From an uncultured Clostridia bacterium (GTDB taxonomy: Bacteria; Bacillota; Clostridia; Oscillospirales; Acutalibacteraceae), in the NCBI GenBank assembly GCA_947166625.1, contig CAMVEX010000001.1:124001-188000 (forward strand): a stretch of 64,000 bases of DNA, written 5' to 3'. Numbering within the stretch: the stretch's first letter is position 1; each line of letters starts with the position of its first letter. Positions 61,427 through 64,000 of this stretch are shown here, in pieces. Position numbers and translations under genes: made by a program. The notes beneath the pieces are model-generated. The model searched no databases. It was not told the DNA's origin and worked only from the letters and a program-made list of their open reading frames with translations.

Positions 61427-63341
61427 TCTCCGATTCCTCCATAAGCTGAGCAAGTCTTTTATTCATATTTTCCCATTCGTCAAGCAGAGCGGACTGAGTG
61501 CCCGTGAGCTCTTCGATAAGATCCGTGAGCTCCATTACGCGCTGATAATCCGCAGCTGTTTCCGGGGACGATAATTCTTCATTGGCTTTTGAGATCTCGC
61601 CGTCAAGGCGGTCGATCTCCGCCTCGCCTCTTTTAATTTTACCTTTGAGACGGTTTATTTCACTCTCACGCTCCTTCCGGAGCTTATATGAATTCACTTT
61701 GGCGGGAGCGGACTCCTGCTTCCTGACCGGGGCATTAAGAACGCTCTCGCAATAGGCATCATAGTCGCCGTCAAATTTTTCAAACCCGTCCGGAGTGACC
61801 CTGAAAATGCCCGTCGCCAATTTATTGATAAAATATCTGTCGTGTGAAACGGCGATTATCGTGCCCTCAAACTCGGCGAGAGCGTTTTCGAGCACCTCAC
61901 GGGAAGGAATATCAAGATGATTTGTCGGCTCGTCAAGAAGGAGCACATTGGCGCCCGAAAGCATGAGCTTCAGCAGGCAGAGTTTCGCCTTTTCGCCGCC
62001 GGAGAGAGAATCGACATTCTTAAACACATCATCTCCCCTGAAAAGGAACAGCGAGAGATAATTCCTGACCTTTGTCTCGGTAAAGGAGCGGTGCTCATCC
62101 CATATTTCATCTATGACGGTCTTGCCGCCTCTCAATGATTCGAGAGACTGATCGAAATAGCCGACCTTAACATTGGCGCCGAAGCTGAACGAACCGGAAT
62201 CCGCGCTCATCTGCTTTGTCAGGATTCTCAGCAGAGTGGTCTTGCCGCAGCCGTTGGCACCTATGATAAAGGCTCTGTCATTCTTATAGACCTGCATTGT
62301 GCCGTTTGAAAAAAGCCGTTTATCGCCGAAGGATTTGGAGAGAGAATCCGTAAAAAGAACATCGTTGCCCGTTTCACACTCGGGAGTGAATTTGATCCTT
62401 ATTTTTGAGAGCGCCCGCTCGGGAACGACAAGCTCCGCCTTTTTTCGCTCAAGCATTTTTCTCTTGCTCTCGGCGGTGATGAAATTCCTCTCGCGAGCGA
62501 AAGACCGCTGCTGCTCGATTATCCCCTCTATCCGCTTAATCTCCGCAAGCTGATTTTTATAATGCCTGAGCTCGGTTTCAAGCCTCTCTTCGCGGGCGGC
62601 GGAATAAGCCGAATAATTGCCCTTGAAGGAATAGGCTCTTTTATTGGAGAGCTCGACGGTTTTATTGCATATCTTATCAAGAAAATATCTGTCGTGTGAA
62701 ATGACAAGAACAGAGCCCTTGTATGCCTGAAGATAGCTCTCAAGCCACTCGGTGCCGGCGATATCGAGATGATTCGTCGGCTCATCAAGAAGGAGAAGAT
62801 CGGCTCCGCTGAGCAGGAGTTTACACATAGCGAGCTTTGAGCGCTGGCCTCCGCTTAGCTTATCGCAGGTCAAATCAAATTCATCTCTGCCGAATCCGAG
62901 GCCGGTAAGGGCGGAAGCGGTGCGGCTCCTGTAAGTCAGCCCCTCACGGGAGGCAAAATCTTCCTGAAGCTGAGCCTGCCGCTCAATGAGGGAATCTCTG
63001 TCGCCGTCGCCTGCTTCAAGCTGCCTTGCGATCTTTTCAAGCTCGATCTCGGTAACTATAACATCGGAAAAGGAGGTAAGAGCTTCGTCATATACCGTTC
63101 TCACGGAGCCCGCGCAGGCATGCTGCTCGAGATAGCCTATCTTTGTATTTTTTGAAATGAAAACGGCGCCGTCCGTCGGCTCAAGCTGACCGGTGATGAT
63201 CTTGAAAAGGGTGGTTTTACCCGTCCCGTTAGCGCCGATGAGCCCGACAAAATCGCGCTCGCCGATATCAAAAGACACATCGTCAAAAAGCAGGCTGCCG
63301 CCGAATTCCATTTTAAGTTTTTGAATGCCGGCAATTATCAT
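61413..63341 (-). CDS. ABC-F family ATPase
   Basis: 642 residues with two ABC domains and no membrane part. First Walker A is GANGTGKTTLFKII and first signature LSGGQRSKLAMCKLLL; second Walker A is GANGCGKTTLLRIL and second signature LSGGEKAKLCLLKLML. Both have LLLDEPTNHLD. A basic linker lies between the domains and a C-terminal coiled coil follows (GKIKRGEAEIDRLDGEISKA). This is the YdiF/Uup layout of translation-associated ABC-F proteins; a role in antibiotic resistance is possible but not shown. Confidence 0.92.
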   Translation of the reverse strand: MIIAGIQKLKMEFGGSLLFDDVSFDIGERDFVGLIGANGTGKTTLFKIITGQLEPTDGAVFISKNTKIGYLEQHACAGSVRTVYDEALTSFSDVIVTEIELEKIARQLEAGDGDRDSLIERQAQLQEDFASREGLTYRSRTASALTGLGFGRDEFDLTCDKLSGGQRSKLAMCKLLLSGADLLLLDEPTNHLDIAGTEWLESYLQAYKGSVLVISHDRYFLDKICNKTVELSNKRAYSFKGNYSAYSAAREERLETELRHYKNQLAEIKRIEGIIEQQRSFARERNFITAESKRKMLERKKAELVVPERALSKIRIKFTPECETGNDVLFTDSLSKSFGDKRLFSNGTMQVYKNDRAFIIGANGCGKTTLLRILTKQMSADSGSFSFGANVKVGYFDQSLESLRGGKTVIDEIWDEHRSFTETKVRNYLSLFLFRGDDVFKNVDSLSGGEKAKLCLLKLMLSGANVLLLDEPTNHLDIPSREVLENALAEFEGTIIAVSHDRYFINKLATGIFRVTPDGFEKFDGDYDAYCESVLNAPVRKQESAPAKVNSYKLRKERESEINRLKGKIKRGEAEIDRLDGEISKANEELSSPETAADYQRVMELTDLIEELTGTQSALLDEWENMNKRLAQLMEESENETK

Positions 63342-63344
63342 AGA

Positions 63345-64000
63345 TCAGATTTCCGTTTCGAGAATTTGTAAGGCGCCGCTCACGGTGAATTCGCCGCTTG
63401 AAGCGGGTATAAATATACTGTCGCCTTTTTTGAGTTCAAGGCTCTCGGAGCCGCAGACGAGCATTCCCCCGCCGTTGAGAACAAGCAGGGAAACAAATGA
63501 CCTTTCGCCCGCAAAGCCTTTGAATTCACCGTTTATATCGTATTTATGCACCTTGAAAAGATCGCAGTCCGCAAGCAGAGCCGGATCATCTTCACGGCCG
63601 AAATCCGGCTGTGAATAGGGCTCTCTCTTTGTGACCGCGAGAGCGTCGGCTACATGGAGCTCGCGCGCGTTTCCGTTTTTATCAAGGCGGTTATAATCAA
63701 AGATCCTGTAAGTGGTATTGCTGCTCTCCTGCACCTCGGCGAGAAGCACTCCGCGGCAGATGGCGTGAAGAGTGCCCGCCTCGATAAAGAAGAAATCGCC
63801 CGGATGCACCTTCACTCTGCCGACATAATCGGTGAGAGTGCCGTCCCTGACAGCCTTCTCAAAAGCTTCTGCGGATATTTCCTCTCTGAAACCGAGCAGC
63901 AGCTCGGCTCCCTCTTCGCAATCGAGGATATACCAGCATTCCGTTTTGCTCGCTCCCGAGCCTTTTTTTTCGCAATATTCTTTTGTGGGATGCACCTGAA
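63345..64000 (-). CDS. manA: Mannose-6-phosphate isomerase, class I, N-terminus cut by window
   Basis: At least 218 residues; the frame runs open off the window edge, so the N-terminal part is missing. QVHPTKEYCEKKGSGASKTE and PGDFFFIEAGTLHAI are the zinc- and substrate-binding regions of type I PMI. NTTYRIFDYNRLDKNGNARE is the ALDR/RIFDY signature. It interconverts mannose-6- and fructose-6-phosphate. It lies 3 bp before the ABC-F gene. Confidence 0.95.
   Translation of the reverse strand, partial: QVHPTKEYCEKKGSGASKTECWYILDCEEGAELLLGFREEISAEAFEKAVRDGTLTDYVGRVKVHPGDFFFIEAGTLHAICRGVLLAEVQESSNTTYRIFDYNRLDKNGNARELHVADALAVTKREPYSQPDFGREDDPALLADCDLFKVHKYDINGEFKGFAGERSFVSLLVLNGGGMLVCGSESLELKKGDSIFIPASSGEFTVSGALQILETEI

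Overview
The window looks like chromosomal DNA of an uncultured gut or rumen clostridium (Bacillota, Clostridia, probably Oscillospirales). The pointers are a T-box leader before pheST, IreB, a YceD/L32 pair, ABC-F, DUF4474, a BspA-type leucine-rich repeat protein, GPH-type sugar symporters and several glycosidases, with AGGAGG-like ribosome binding sites and consensus TTGACA/TATAAT promoters. Base composition looks even throughout. No rRNA, tRNA, CRISPR array, IS element or phage gene was seen. Taxonomy is an inference from gene families.

Layout. 1-6.0 kb (+): a cut-off Mbeg1-like hydrolase, two GPH sugar symporters, a GlmU-like hexapeptide protein and glmM. 6.0-9.5 kb (-): a secreted alpha/beta hydrolase, a patatin phospholipase, a small unknown protein and ireB. 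9.5-16 kb (-): pheST with its T-box, yceD-rpmF, a P-loop protein and pgi. 16-21.5 kb (-): a secreted PPC-domain protein, a Tim44-like zinc-ribbon protein, a second secreted alpha/beta hydrolase (with Cys in place of the nucleophile Ser) and a GH3-family acyl-acid amido synthetase. 21.6-28.7 kb (+): an ECF sigma factor, its probable membrane regulator and a 982-residue BspA-like surface protein in one operon, then a nitroreductase and a secreted GH5 glucanase. 28.8-47.6 kb (-): a GH43 enzyme, a secreted metallophosphoesterase, a stand-alone reverse transcriptase preceded by a candidate structured RNA, and then a tightly packed run of about twelve genes reading from a promoter near 47.6 kb. That run holds GH4, PfkB kinase, an unknown protein, two membrane proteins, a GPH symporter, two metallophosphoesterases, an alkaline-phosphatase/LamG protein, PAP2, a third secreted alpha/beta hydrolase and a small unknown. 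47.7-53.8 kb (-): a DUF4474 protein, argG-argH with an ArgR-like box, trpS and an aminotransferase. 53.9-64 kb: a HAD phosphatase, a large membrane protein, a tRNA/rRNA methyltransferase pair (rsmI), an oxidoreductase, a GH78 rhamnosidase, ABC-F and a cut-off manA.

How it fits together. Housekeeping blocks (amino-sugar synthesis, translation, arginine synthesis) alternate with accessory blocks for polymer and phospho-ester breakdown. The most unusual element is the reverse transcriptase at 31.05-32.26 kb. Directly upstream lies a ~140-nt segment bounded by near-perfect inverted repeats and ending in a U-run. This is the layout of retrons and of defence RTs with a template RNA, but the protein lacks the sequence hallmarks of canonical retron RTs. 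The second notable theme is the family of three secreted alpha/beta hydrolases with a shared C-terminal motif.
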